Of a stretch of DNA of 64,000 bases, positions 1 through 9,088 are shown piece after piece. The notes under the pieces are model-generated. The model saw only the letters and a program-made list of their open reading frames with translations, did no database searches and was not told the DNA's origin. The position numbers were made by a program, and so were the translations under genes. The stretch's first letter is position 1. Every line of letters begins with the position of its first letter. This DNA is from Roseibacillus sp. GTDB taxonomy: Bacteria > Verrucomicrobiota > Verrucomicrobiia > Verrucomicrobiales > Akkermansiaceae. Where the stretch lies: NCBI GenBank assembly GCA_028821775.1, contig JAPKFB010000006.1:52868-116867 (forward strand), read 5' to 3'.

Positions 1-50
1 GCCCGTGCCTCCACGGGCTAAGCTACAGTAACAACCGGGCCTGCGACCCT

Positions 51-2867
51 ATGCGCTACGCCATTTTTTCAGACATACACGGCAATCGCCAGGCGTGGGA
101 AGCGGTTTTGGCGGACATGGAGGACCTAGAGGTCCAGGTCTTCGTCTGTCTTGGTGACGTGGTGGGTTATGGCCCCTGTCCGCAGGAGGTTCTGAACTCG
201 GTTCGCAGTCGCACCGAGAATATCGTGGTCGGGAATCACGACGCCGCGGCAGCGGGGATGATGGACTCCGCAGTGTTCAATCCGGTTGCGAGGGAGGCGA
301 TTGGGTGGACGCGGGCGCAACTCGACGACGAGTCCCTGGTCTTTCTCTCGAAGATGCCGATGGCGATCGAGAGCGAGGAACTTCTTTTCGTCCACGCGGA
401 GATCACCCAGCCCGGACGCTACGGGTACATCGAGACAATCGGCGATGCAGAGAAGAATTTTCAGTCTCGCGCGCACAAGGTCACCTTTGTAGGGCACACT
501 CATCGGCCCACGCTCTTCTGTCAAAGTCCGGATGGTCTGGTGTCGGAGTATTCGGATTCAGATTGCGTGCTGGATGAGAGATGCCGCTACATCGTGAATG
601 TCGGTTCGGTTGGCGAGTCGCGGGACACTGAGGATATCCGAGCCCGCTACGTAGTGTACGATTCGGACACCCAGAAGCTCTACTATCGGCAGATCGACTT
701 TGATCCCGAGTCTTATCGGATCGATCTCATGAGATCGGGGCTCAAGATTACGCCCTTCTTTTTATCCGTCTTTGATAGTCAGCAGGCAGCTCCCGAGGCC
801 ACCCGTGCGATGGGCGGGGGTTCGCAGGTGAGCATGGAGCCTGATGGGGAAATTGAGGAATCGATTCGCGACTTGGTGGTTCCGGCCGGGATCGCAGAGG
901 ACTCTTCCTCGAACGGGATGCCGGTGCCCACGCCCCAGTCGAGGCGGTCACGAAGGCGCCGAAGATGGAGTCCGGCCCTGCTTGTGATTCCGATCCTGGT
1001 GGTCCTGGTCAGCGGGGTGATCTATCTCGAGCTTTACAAGGATCAGAATCAGGAGAACGAATCACCGACAAAGCCTGTTGCGGAGATCATTCCCTGGGAA
1101 CCTGCAGGAGGATCGCATGGGGATCAGTTGGAAAGTTTATTCGTGGGGCCGCCCCTTGAAGCGGTCGCAGTGACGGCGCCTCCGGTTTCCGGGGTGGGCC
1201 CTACCGCGGAGGGATCGGATCTGCCGGCCGTTGCGGATATTCCGCCGGTCACCCCCCCACCCGAGCCCATGATTGTCAGGCCGGAACCGGTCCCCGAACC
1301 CCCGCTCTTCGAACTTCCCAAGATGACCGGACTGGCAGGCGGTCTGATCTTTTATGCCTCCATGGATGAGGATGCCGGCACCGCGATTCTGCGTGACCTA
1401 TCCAAGGTGGGGCGGGACTTGGAGAGAGCTGGATCGAAACTTGGGGCGATTGGTCAGGTCGGGCTGGCGTGTCGCATGGAAGGCGATGCCATGGTCTCGA
1501 TCCCCAAGCCGCTGCCCACGGATTTGGAGGCGATCACGATTTCCTTCTGGTTGCAGCTTCCTCCCGCAGAAGACCCACCAAAAAATGGCGAAAAAGGAAA
1601 GGTCGATCCGCCAGGCAATCTGGTATCGCTTCACGAGTATATTGACTTGCGCCTCGAAAAAAAACAGATCGTGGCGGACCTTGATCGGATGGGGGAATTG
1701 GTGGTTGCGGACTTTCCTCAAGATTCGAAGTGGCACCATGTGCTGGTGGAGAATGGAGAAGGAATCACGACGATCTGGATTGATAGCGCGATGGTCTCGG
1801 ATCCTCAGGCGGAGAAATTGGGGGACGTGCCTGCGGGAGAGGTGGCGGTCGCAATTGGCTCGCCGGAGTCCAAATTTACGATTGATGAGGTGGCGATCTG
1901 GGACCGGCGCTTTGTGCGGGACGAACTGGTGAATCTCTATCGGCGGGGGAAGTTCGGATCGCCGATTCTTGCGCCCGAGCGCACGGTGGCATACTGGAGT
2001 TTTGATGATGAGGTGGAGGCGCGTCTGTTCCGGGACTCGGCGGGGAACAACTACCTCGGGAGTTATACCGGGTGGACATCGGTTGTTGCTATTGCACCCA
2101 ATCCAATCCCGCTGACCTCGAGGGGAAACGGCTTTGCGGCCAGCGTGATGAACTTGGCAGAGGCACCGGAGAAGGCGGGGACCTTCCGGATGAACACGGA
2201 GTCGGGGTTTACCTACGAGGGCTGGGTCAAATTTAATGGGATGGGGGGCACCCTGGGGGGCACCCTGGGCGGGGCCATCGCGGAAAGTCATGGTGCGCAA
2301 GGATGGCGTGTGGCCGCGCGGCGTGGGCGGGGTGCGAATGGCTTTCTCGCCTTCATGTATGCATCTGGTGAAGAGAAGGTGCAGGCTCTGGCCAAGGATC
2401 TCCCCTTTTTCGATGGTCTCGCGCATCATTTCGCCGCGGTGTGGGATCCAACGGACTCTGCGACCGATGGCAAATTGACACTCTACTTTGACAACAAGGA
2501 AGTGGCCACCGCGTCGCTTGCGCACTCGATGGTGGGGAGTGCTGAAAGTGAACAGTTTCAGATCAGGGCGCTTGGAAAGCCCATGATCATCGATGAGCTG
2601 CGCTTCTCATCGGGGGTGCTCGAACCGAAACATTTTCTAACCGCAGGGATCCTTGCCCAAGCTGCCGAGGAATCCGTGGTGGAGGGGGAATCGATTCTTG
2701 AACGGCGTGACCGCGAGATGCGCCTACGCAAGCAACGGCAGCGGGAAGAGCGCATGCGGTCGGCGGAAGAGAAAAAGTTGGCGGACCAGGAGCGGAAGAG
2801 GAAGATCGAAGAGCGCAAAGCGGAGGAGGAAGAAAAGAGGAAGAGAGAACGCCTGGGCTTCGATTGA
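51..2867 (+). CDS. Metallophosphoesterase (N-terminal) fused to a TM segment and two LamG/concanavalin-like domains, with a charged coiled-coil tail
   Basis: MRYAIFSDIHGN...GDVVGYGP...VVGNHD...FVGHTHRP phosphoesterase motifs; hydrophobic SPALLVIPILVVLVSGVIYL; two LamG-like blocks (GLIFYASMDED.., RTVAYWSFDDEVEARLFRDSAGN..); Arg/Glu/Lys-rich C-terminus. Confidence 0.8.
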   Translation: MRYAIFSDIHGNRQAWEAVLADMEDLEVQVFVCLGDVVGYGPCPQEVLNSVRSRTENIVVGNHDAAAAGMMDSAVFNPVAREAIGWTRAQLDDESLVFLSKMPMAIESEELLFVHAEITQPGRYGYIETIGDAEKNFQSRAHKVTFVGHTHRPTLFCQSPDGLVSEYSDSDCVLDERCRYIVNVGSVGESRDTEDIRARYVVYDSDTQKLYYRQIDFDPESYRIDLMRSGLKITPFFLSVFDSQQAAPEATRAMGGGSQVSMEPDGEIEESIRDLVVPAGIAEDSSSNGMPVPTPQSRRSRRRRRWSPALLVIPILVVLVSGVIYLELYKDQNQENESPTKPVAEIIPWEPAGGSHGDQLESLFVGPPLEAVAVTAPPVSGVGPTAEGSDLPAVADIPPVTPPPEPMIVRPEPVPEPPLFELPKMTGLAGGLIFYASMDEDAGTAILRDLSKVGRDLERAGSKLGAIGQVGLACRMEGDAMVSIPKPLPTDLEAITISFWLQLPPAEDPPKNGEKGKVDPPGNLVSLHEYIDLRLEKKQIVADLDRMGELVVADFPQDSKWHHVLVENGEGITTIWIDSAMVSDPQAEKLGDVPAGEVAVAIGSPESKFTIDEVAIWDRRFVRDELVNLYRRGKFGSPILAPERTVAYWSFDDEVEARLFRDSAGNNYLGSYTGWTSVVAIAPNPIPLTSRGNGFAASVMNLAEAPEKAGTFRMNTESGFTYEGWVKFNGMGGTLGGTLGGAIAESHGAQGWRVAARRGRGANGFLAFMYASGEEKVQALAKDLPFFDGLAHHFAAVWDPTDSATDGKLTLYFDNKEVATASLAHSMVGSAESEQFQIRALGKPMIIDELRFSSGVLEPKHFLTAGILAQAAEESVVEGESILERRDREMRLRKQRQREERMRSAEEKKLADQERKRKIEERKAEEEEKRKRERLGFD

Positions 2868-3030
2868 TCGCGCGGCCGACCATCCCTAGGCGGGTCTTGA
2901 AGGGGCGTGGATCTTCTCGTCTTTCGGATCGTTCCGCCTCCGAGGTGGATTCCAATCCACTTCCCCACCGACCTTGCCGATGAACGAAGATCTCTCCCGG
3001 TGGCAGTCGCGAATGATTCTGAAACAGATC

Positions 3031-4269
3031 CTAAGGGGAGGTCTGGGCGAGGCCTGCCACTAGCTTCGTAAAGTAGGCCGCGCCTTGCACGAGGTCTGGA
3101 ATCGAAATGTATTCGTCTTTGGTGTGCGCCTGATTGATGGACCCCGGGCCGAGGCATACTGCCGGGATGCCGCCGTCGTTGAGATGGGCGGCATCGGAGA
3201 ACCAGGGGGCGCCCACCAGTTCGGACTCCGGATTAATGGCGTGCAGGCGATGGAGCCACGGGTGGTCGGCGGGAAGCTCCATGGGTGGATTCTCGGTCAC
3301 CTGAGAGAGTTCAAGTGGGAGGCCCCGCTGCGCGATGAAGGCCTCCACGTAGTCGAGGGCCGTGCCGCCGCTGACGAGATCGGGAACAAAGCGAATGTCG
3401 ATGGTGGCGGAAGCGCGATCCGGGATGATGTTGGCACGGGTTCCTCCTCGGATCATCCCCACATTGAGCGTCGAGCGGCCAAGGACGGGATGAGTGAAGG
3501 TTGCGAGTTTGGCGATGAGGTCCTGTTCCAGTGGTTCAAGCGCGCGCACGAGTTTCATGATGGCATTGTCGCCGAGTTCGGGCTGGGAGGCGTGACCGGA
3601 TTGGCCCGTGGCAGTCAGCGAGGCCCAGAGCGATCCCTTGGTGACATAGACGATATGCAGGGAGGTGGGTTCGCCCGCGATGGCAAATTCGTAGTCGCCA
3701 CCGTGGTGTTTCACAAAGTGCTTTGAGCCCCATTGATCGGACTCCTCGCTCATGAAGGCAACGAAGTCGACTGCAACCGGAAGATCGGCGAGACGGTCGC
3801 GGTTTTCCAAGAGGCCCCAGATCATGGAGGCCATCGGCCCCTTGGTGTCGGAGGCCCCCCGACCCCAGATCTTGTCGTCGCGAATCTCGGCCGCGAAGGG
3901 GTCCACCGTCATTCCGGCCACGCTCACGGTGTCGAGATGGGGGCACAGGAGGATTCGGGGACGATTGTCGGGCCCGGGAGCGCGGGCGATCAAGTTGGGG
4001 CGTCCCGGTTCGACTTCTTCAAGGGAGGTGGAGAACCCCGCCTCGCCAAGATAATTGGCAAGCCACTCAGCGAGCACCTGCTCCCCGCACTGATCGGTTC
4101 CGGGGTCGCCATCGGGGTTGACCGACGGAATACGCACGAGTTGCTGAAGGAGTTCGGTGACAGAATGCACGCTGCGAATAGAACTGCGAATGGCCGCAAA
4201 TGGATACAGAAAATTTTGTGTGGGCCCGTAATTCTGATGTTGCGCTGGTCTTGAATTGTCCTGGTGCAA
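3031..4269 (-). CDS. M20 family metallopeptidase (ArgE/DapE/CPG2-like deacylase)
   Basis: LLCPHLDTVSV, WGRGASDTKGPMASMIW, FMSEESDQWGSKHFV, GQSGHASQPELGDNAI motifs; true start is probably downstream of the ORF start. Confidence 0.85.
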   Translation of the reverse strand: MHQDNSRPAQHQNYGPTQNFLYPFAAIRSSIRSVHSVTELLQQLVRIPSVNPDGDPGTDQCGEQVLAEWLANYLGEAGFSTSLEEVEPGRPNLIARAPGPDNRPRILLCPHLDTVSVAGMTVDPFAAEIRDDKIWGRGASDTKGPMASMIWGLLENRDRLADLPVAVDFVAFMSEESDQWGSKHFVKHHGGDYEFAIAGEPTSLHIVYVTKGSLWASLTATGQSGHASQPELGDNAIMKLVRALEPLEQDLIAKLATFTHPVLGRSTLNVGMIRGGTRANIIPDRASATIDIRFVPDLVSGGTALDYVEAFIAQRGLPLELSQVTENPPMELPADHPWLHRLHAINPESELVGAPWFSDAAHLNDGGIPAVCLGPGSINQAHTKDEYISIPDLVQGAAYFTKLVAGLAQTSP

Positions 4270-4362
4270 TCGGGGGGGCGAGTGGGCCGGAAAGTGCGAT
4301 GCTAGAAATGGGCCGTTTCATGCAGGGTCGGTGGTCCTTCTCCGAACGAGCGGTGAGGCCGG

Positions 4363-5334
4363 CTATCTTCGTCTCACCGGGAGGGGGCGCGCGACGAGAA
4401 TGCCGGCGTGCTTCTTGAACTTGTGAAGATAAACCGAGATCGTGTTATCGATGGTGACCTTTCTGGTGGTTGTGCTGGCGTGCATGAAGCGTCGTTTGCC
4501 AGCCTGATCCACGATGATGATGCCGACGTGCGAGCAGAAGGAGCCCTGGTCGTGTCGAGCGATGCCGATGATGTCTCCGTTCTGGAGTTTTGCTTCGATT
4601 GCGGAGACCTTGGACTTCGGAATCATGAAGACCGGGGTCCTGTTCAAGCGCGCTTCATGCTGCGCCATGCCGGCTCGCAGTTCAGGATTCATTTTGAGAT
4701 AGCGATAATGCTTCCAGAGTTTGGTCATTTCGCCGCACTGTGGAGACATGCGCTGGGCGGGAAACTTGCGGGTGATGTCGTCAATGTTCATCCGTTTGGC
4801 GTTGTCGGAGTACCAATCCGCGAGGTAGTGCAGACGATCGAGATAGTTTCCGCGACAGGTTCCGCTTCGGTAGCGAGTCCACTCGATTTGGTCGAGAAGG
4901 TCGGCCGGCGCATAGCTGCGTTTTTTGGTTTCCAACATGCGTGCCATCCCCAGGCAAATCTCAAAGAAGGTCCAACAGTCCTGTCCCTGAAAATTGACCG
5001 AAGGGGATTCCACGCGATCGTGGATCTCGAGCGTGAATGACTTGTAGGGCGTGCCCTCGAGTTCGAGCGCCACTCTGGCGACGCGATCTCCCACCGGGAG
5101 GGCGCGCCAGTTTTCCCGCTGGGCCTTGGCGGAGATGGATTGAAATTTCGCGGTGCCCTGAAAGGTTGTCTTCAGTGGGAGCGGGTGTTCCGCGAGGGCG
5201 GCGGTGGTGAGGGCCGCGAGCACCAAAGTTATTCGCATTGGGACCACAATAGCGTGTCTTCCCGGCGAATTGAACAGGAAACACTTTTGTATCTGGGAAT
5301 CGCAGACACACTGCGCCCCCAAATGGGAGCGCAA
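4363..5334 (-). CDS. DUF1460-type N-acetylmuramoyl-L-alanine amidase-like secreted protein
   Basis: GTPYKSFTLE..NFQGQDCWTFFE.., GDIIGIARHDQG..CSHVGIIIVDQAGKRRFMHAST pattern of the DUF1460/NlpC-like fold. Confidence 0.65.
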   Translation of the reverse strand: MRSHLGAQCVCDSQIQKCFLFNSPGRHAIVVPMRITLVLAALTTAALAEHPLPLKTTFQGTAKFQSISAKAQRENWRALPVGDRVARVALELEGTPYKSFTLEIHDRVESPSVNFQGQDCWTFFEICLGMARMLETKKRSYAPADLLDQIEWTRYRSGTCRGNYLDRLHYLADWYSDNAKRMNIDDITRKFPAQRMSPQCGEMTKLWKHYRYLKMNPELRAGMAQHEARLNRTPVFMIPKSKVSAIEAKLQNGDIIGIARHDQGSFCSHVGIIIVDQAGKRRFMHASTTTRKVTIDNTISVYLHKFKKHAGILVARPLPVRRR

Positions 5335-6114
5335 GCGCGATACTCACAGAAATTGGCGGCCCGGATTGCGGACACGGGATCAAATCTTTGCGTGGGATTG
5401 GACCCGCGGATTGAGCAGCACGGTGGCGAGATTGGACAAGTCGAAGCCTTCCTCGAACGAGTGATTGAGGTCACCCTGGCGAAGACCGCGGTTTACAAAC
5501 CCAACAGTGCCTACTTCGAAGCGATGGGGCCGGATGGGATCGCGCTCTTGAAGCGGGTCATCGCCCGCGTCCCTGAGGGCGTTCCGGTCATTCTGGATGC
5601 CAAGCGGAGTGACATTGGAGAGACTCAGCGCCGTTATGCGCAGGCCTGTTACGAAGTGTTGGGCGCGGATGCGGTCACTGTGAATCCCTTCATGGGATAT
5701 GACTCTCTGGAGCCCTTTCTCGACTTCGAAGGGAAGGGGATCTACCTGCTGGCGGTTACCTCCAATCCCGGGAGCGCAGATTTGCAGCGACGCGAAGCGG
5801 AGGGCCGTAAAATCTTCGAGTATGTTGGGCAATTTGCCTCGCGAGCAGCTGAGGAAGGCAGCGCGACGGATGTTGGGCTGGTGGTGGGACTCACAAATGC
5901 GGGGGAGGATGTCATTGCGCGCTTGCCCGATGTGCCGCTCCTGATTCCGGGGTTGGGCGCCCAGGGCGGGGATCTCTCGACCCTCAAGGGCACTGGGCGT
6001 ACAGCCCCCAACGTCGTGAATGTGTCGCGAGGGGTGATTTATGGAGATGTCGCAGATTCTATCGGTGGGTGCGCGCAGCACTACGCAGATGAGATCGCGG
6101 CGGCTCTGGCCTAG
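5323..6114 (+). CDS. pyrF: Orotidine-5'-phosphate decarboxylase (type 2)
   Basis: LCVGLDPR, KPNSAYFEAMGPDG, ILDAKRSDIGETQRRYA, VNPFMGYDSLEPF, VTSNPGS motifs; internal ATG at 5323 preferred over the ORF start at 5140. Confidence 0.9.
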   Translation: MGAQARYSQKLAARIADTGSNLCVGLDPRIEQHGGEIGQVEAFLERVIEVTLAKTAVYKPNSAYFEAMGPDGIALLKRVIARVPEGVPVILDAKRSDIGETQRRYAQACYEVLGADAVTVNPFMGYDSLEPFLDFEGKGIYLLAVTSNPGSADLQRREAEGRKIFEYVGQFASRAAEEGSATDVGLVVGLTNAGEDVIARLPDVPLLIPGLGAQGGDLSTLKGTGRTAPNVVNVSRGVIYGDVADSIGGCAQHYADEIAAALA

Positions 6115-6190
6115 AGTGCCCTGGGACTGATTACCAGGAAGCAGGCTGACTGGACGATTGAGCAGCGGGAGTGAATTGGTAGGTTGAGAA

Positions 6191-7108
6191 TTGATGAGCG
6201 AAAACGGTCGTAAGCGATTAGCGGAAGACTACGCTGGGCTGAAACCGAAAAAGGGGTGGCCGGAGCGCAACTTACGTTACATTCGCTATCGGCTCGTGCC
6301 GCAAATCTTTCGGAAGCTCATTGGCGATCCGCAGCACCCGAAGTTTTTGCCCCCCGTGAAGGGCAAGGTTCGGGTGACCTGGATCGGGCACGCTTCATTC
6401 TATGTCCAATTCGAGAAGCACTCCGTCCTCTTCGATCCGAACTGGGCGAAGTGGATTGGGCTTGTGAAGCGAATGCAACGCCCCGGGATTCTACTCGAAC
6501 ACATGCCGGAGGTGGATCTTGTGCTGGTCTCCCACGCGCATTTCGATCACCTGCACAAGAAGTCCCTCAAGGGAATCGAGTCGCGCGACGGAATTATCGT
6601 GCCGCGGGGGAGTGGCGATCTCGTCAAGCGGCTGGGTTTTGATCCTGTGGTGGAGATGAAGATTTGGGAGGAGGATTCCTTCCGTAACCTGCGGGTGCTT
6701 CATACTCCGAGCCATCATTGGGGCGCCCGTTTTGGGCACGATACTCATCGGGATTACGGTGGGTTTCTGGTCTCCAACGAGACCCGCTCTGTTTTCCACT
6801 GTGGGGATAGCGCTTATTTTGGAGGGTTTAAGAAAATCGGAGCGCGCGAGAAGATCGACATCGCCCTCATGCCGATCGGGGCCTACGAACCACCGAGTGG
6901 TCGTGATGTTCATATGACTCCGGAAGAGGCCCTCACGGCCTTCGAGGATCTGGGTGCCCGCCTGATGGTTCCAATGCATTACGGGACGTTCATGCTGAGC
7001 AACGAACCTCCTGAGGAACCCCTGGAACGGCTCATGGCGGAGGCCGAGCGACGGGGGCTCTCCAAGCAAATTGTGATCCCGGACCCTGGGGTAGGACTGG
7101 AGTTGTGA
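6191..7108 (+). CDS. MBL-fold metallo-hydrolase (UlaG/NAPE-PLD-like)
   Basis: VTWIGHASFYVQ, LVSHAHFDHLH, HTPSHHWGAR, FHCGDSAYF, PMHYGTF. Confidence 0.85.
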   Translation: MMSENGRKRLAEDYAGLKPKKGWPERNLRYIRYRLVPQIFRKLIGDPQHPKFLPPVKGKVRVTWIGHASFYVQFEKHSVLFDPNWAKWIGLVKRMQRPGILLEHMPEVDLVLVSHAHFDHLHKKSLKGIESRDGIIVPRGSGDLVKRLGFDPVVEMKIWEEDSFRNLRVLHTPSHHWGARFGHDTHRDYGGFLVSNETRSVFHCGDSAYFGGFKKIGAREKIDIALMPIGAYEPPSGRDVHMTPEEALTAFEDLGARLMVPMHYGTFMLSNEPPEEPLERLMAEAERRGLSKQIVIPDPGVGLEL

Positions 7109-7159
7109 ACAGTTGCTTGCTGGAGCTATCCTTGATCGGCTCCTATCCGGCCTCAACCA

Positions 7160-7414
7160 TTGTTTTCAATGGAAACGCTCTACGAGGGATCATCCAAGAA
7201 ACTCGATATTCTGCTCGTTGAGGGGATTGTGCCCAAGGTGGCGGCGGGAAGTTTTTCGAAGCGTATGGGTGTCAAAGATGGGACGCACTTCAAGAATCCC
7301 ATCGTGGAGTTCAGCGACAAAAGCGACGAACTGGGCGAGCGGCTGATCAATGACGACTACGCTCGCGAGATGGATCTTGCGGCTCTCGAAGAGAGTGCCT
7401 TACTCAAGAAGTAG
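7160..7414 (+). pseudogene. purC: Internally deleted and C-terminally truncated remnant of phosphoribosylaminoimidazole-succinocarboxamide synthase (short bacterial type)
   Basis: METLYEGSSKKLD matches the PurC N-terminus (LYEGKAKK); it is directly followed by [49 protein letters not shown] (PurC [37 protein letters not shown]). The intervening block and the C-terminal half are missing. Confidence 0.7.
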
Positions 7415-7840
7415 GTTCCCTTTGCCTCTCCTGTTGGGGGATGCTTCAGTTCGCCGAAGGTGGTCTTGTTGGGGAGTGACTGTCCGAGCGCAAATTCTAC
7501 CGCGTCCATTCCTCGATCGCTACAGCCGCCAGTTTCGGTGAACCGTTCTCCTTGGGTGATGACCATCAGAACGACGCTCCAATTGGGTGCATTCTGAGCG
7601 AGCCGCTTTTCCAGGGCATTCAATTTGGAGGAGCCTGCTCGAAGCGAGCCTTTGACTTAGAGGTGCTGATCCTTCTTCCATACCGCTGGGATCTCGCTGC
7701 CCGGTTTGATCTGCGCCGCCTCATCAGAGGCGAACGCAGAGGCGAACAATATTCCCGAGTGCGCCACCGCCAATCCGGCGATACAGAGCAGGTGGTTCCG
7801 GTGATTCCTCCGTCTCCTTGAATCTTGTTTGTCGGCCCAC
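7400..7840 (-). pseudogene. Degenerate secreted protein gene with an in-frame stop
   Basis: Minus strand reads NHLLCIAGLAVAHSGILFASAFASDEAAQIKPGSEIPAVWKKDQHL-TAA(stop)-VKGSLRAGSSKLNALEKRLAQNAPNWSVVLMVITQGERFTETGGCSDRGMDAVEFALGQ.. in one frame, then degenerates at the purC remnant; boundaries approximate. Confidence 0.4.
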
Positions 7841-7930
7841 GATCAGAGCGTCAAATCGTTGCTGTTCGAAAGAGAAGAGTAGTTTGTAGGGGTGGGGAAA
7901 GAGGTGCAACAATGCGGAGCGACCAGGGAG

Positions 7931-8671
7931 TCACGCGCACACCTCGCAAGCGGGATTCCTGCGGATCGTGATCTTGCGAAACTCCATCGTGCGAGCATCG
8001 AAAAGAAGCAGTTTTCCGGTCAGGAGTTCCCCGAAGCCGGCGATGAGCTTGATTCCCTCGAGAGCGGCAAGGTTGGCGATGGTTGCCGAGACCGCCCCGA
8101 TAACAGGAAACTCGCGTTTCCAACCAGGGGGAGTTTCGGGATAGAGACAGGCGAGGCAGGGCGTCTGTCCGGGAATGATGGTGGTGAGTTGGCCCTCGAG
8201 GTCAAACATCGCAGCATCGATGAGAGGCTTGTCTTGGCGGACGCATTCACGGTTGAGCAGGAAGCGTTCTTCAAAGAGGGGCGCGCAGTCGAAGATGATG
8301 TCGGCAGAAGCAACCAGGCCCGCGACATTCTCTTCGCTCACGTTCTCGGGCACGGCTTCCACCTCGAGGCGCGGATTGAGATCCAGCAGGCGTTGTCGAC
8401 AAGATTCGACGCGGGACTTCCCGAGTTGAGCGTGGGTTTGCAGAACCTGTCGGTTGAGATCGCTGGGTTTGGTGTTGCCTCCGTGTGCCAGGATGAGCTT
8501 GCCGAGGCCGGCGGCGGCCAGCGATTGTGCGAGCGGACCGCCCAGTCCGCCCACGCGCGTGATGAGGGCTGTGGCGGACTTGAGTTTTGACTGGCCCGTC
8601 TCGCCGAGATCCTGGACCCAGATCTGCCATTCGTAAATCGCCCGCTCTTGGTCGGTGAGGTTGTTATCCAT
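7931..8671 (-). CDS. moeB: HesA/MoeB/ThiF family adenylyltransferase
   Basis: GGLGGPLAQSLAAAGLGKLILAHGGNTKPSDLNRQVLQ; CxxC pairs CLAC and CEVC; next to a moaD-like gene. MDNNLTDQERAIY start at 8671. Confidence 0.75.
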   Translation of the reverse strand: MDNNLTDQERAIYEWQIWVQDLGETGQSKLKSATALITRVGGLGGPLAQSLAAAGLGKLILAHGGNTKPSDLNRQVLQTHAQLGKSRVESCRQRLLDLNPRLEVEAVPENVSEENVAGLVASADIIFDCAPLFEERFLLNRECVRQDKPLIDAAMFDLEGQLTTIIPGQTPCLACLYPETPPGWKREFPVIGAVSATIANLAALEGIKLIAGFGELLTGKLLLFDARTMEFRKITIRRNPACEVCA

Positions 8672-8678
8672 CACGTCG

Positions 8679-8954
8679 TTATCCACCGGACATCGGTGGC
8701 AGGAGGCTGAGTTCATCGCCGTCCTGGAGGAGACCGGAGGCTGCTGGATCGATCGTCTCGTCGCGTAGAATGGCCATCACGCTGCGGCGAAGCTTGCCCT
8801 CGCAGGCGAGCAGGGAGCTGAGGCGTTCGTCAGCGCCCTTGAGGATGGCGGGCAGGAGATCGTGGACCGTACTTTCTGCTGGGATCTCAAGCTCGAGCCG
8901 CTCCCTGGCGGCCAACCGCCGAGCCTGCCCGAGGAGCTGAATAGTGACCTTCAT
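8679..8954 (-). CDS. moaD: MoaD/ThiS-like sulfur carrier (molybdopterin synthase small subunit)
   Basis: 91 aa beta-grasp-like protein ending in the diagnostic ..LLPPMSGG; adjacent to the moeB-like gene. Confidence 0.8.
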   Translation of the reverse strand: MKVTIQLLGQARRLAARERLELEIPAESTVHDLLPAILKGADERLSSLLACEGKLRRSVMAILRDETIDPAASGLLQDGDELSLLPPMSGG

Positions 8955-9088
8955 GAGGATTTGAGGCTAGCCGCTCGGCGCATGGATGGAAAGTCAGGGT
9001 TTGGGGCTGCTGACAGGATCGAATGGCAGAATGAGTAGTTGAGGGAGGCCCCGGCATTGTGCCACCCTAGGGGCGACCCAAAGTCGTC

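Noticed and set aside
2245-2275. Short tandem repeat (GGGGGGCACCCT x2)
   Set aside because: Two units inside a coding region giving GGTLGGTL; ordinary coding low complexity.
1398-2525. 375-aa minus-strand ORF
   Set aside because: Antisense to the LamG part of the phosphoesterase fusion; shadow frame.
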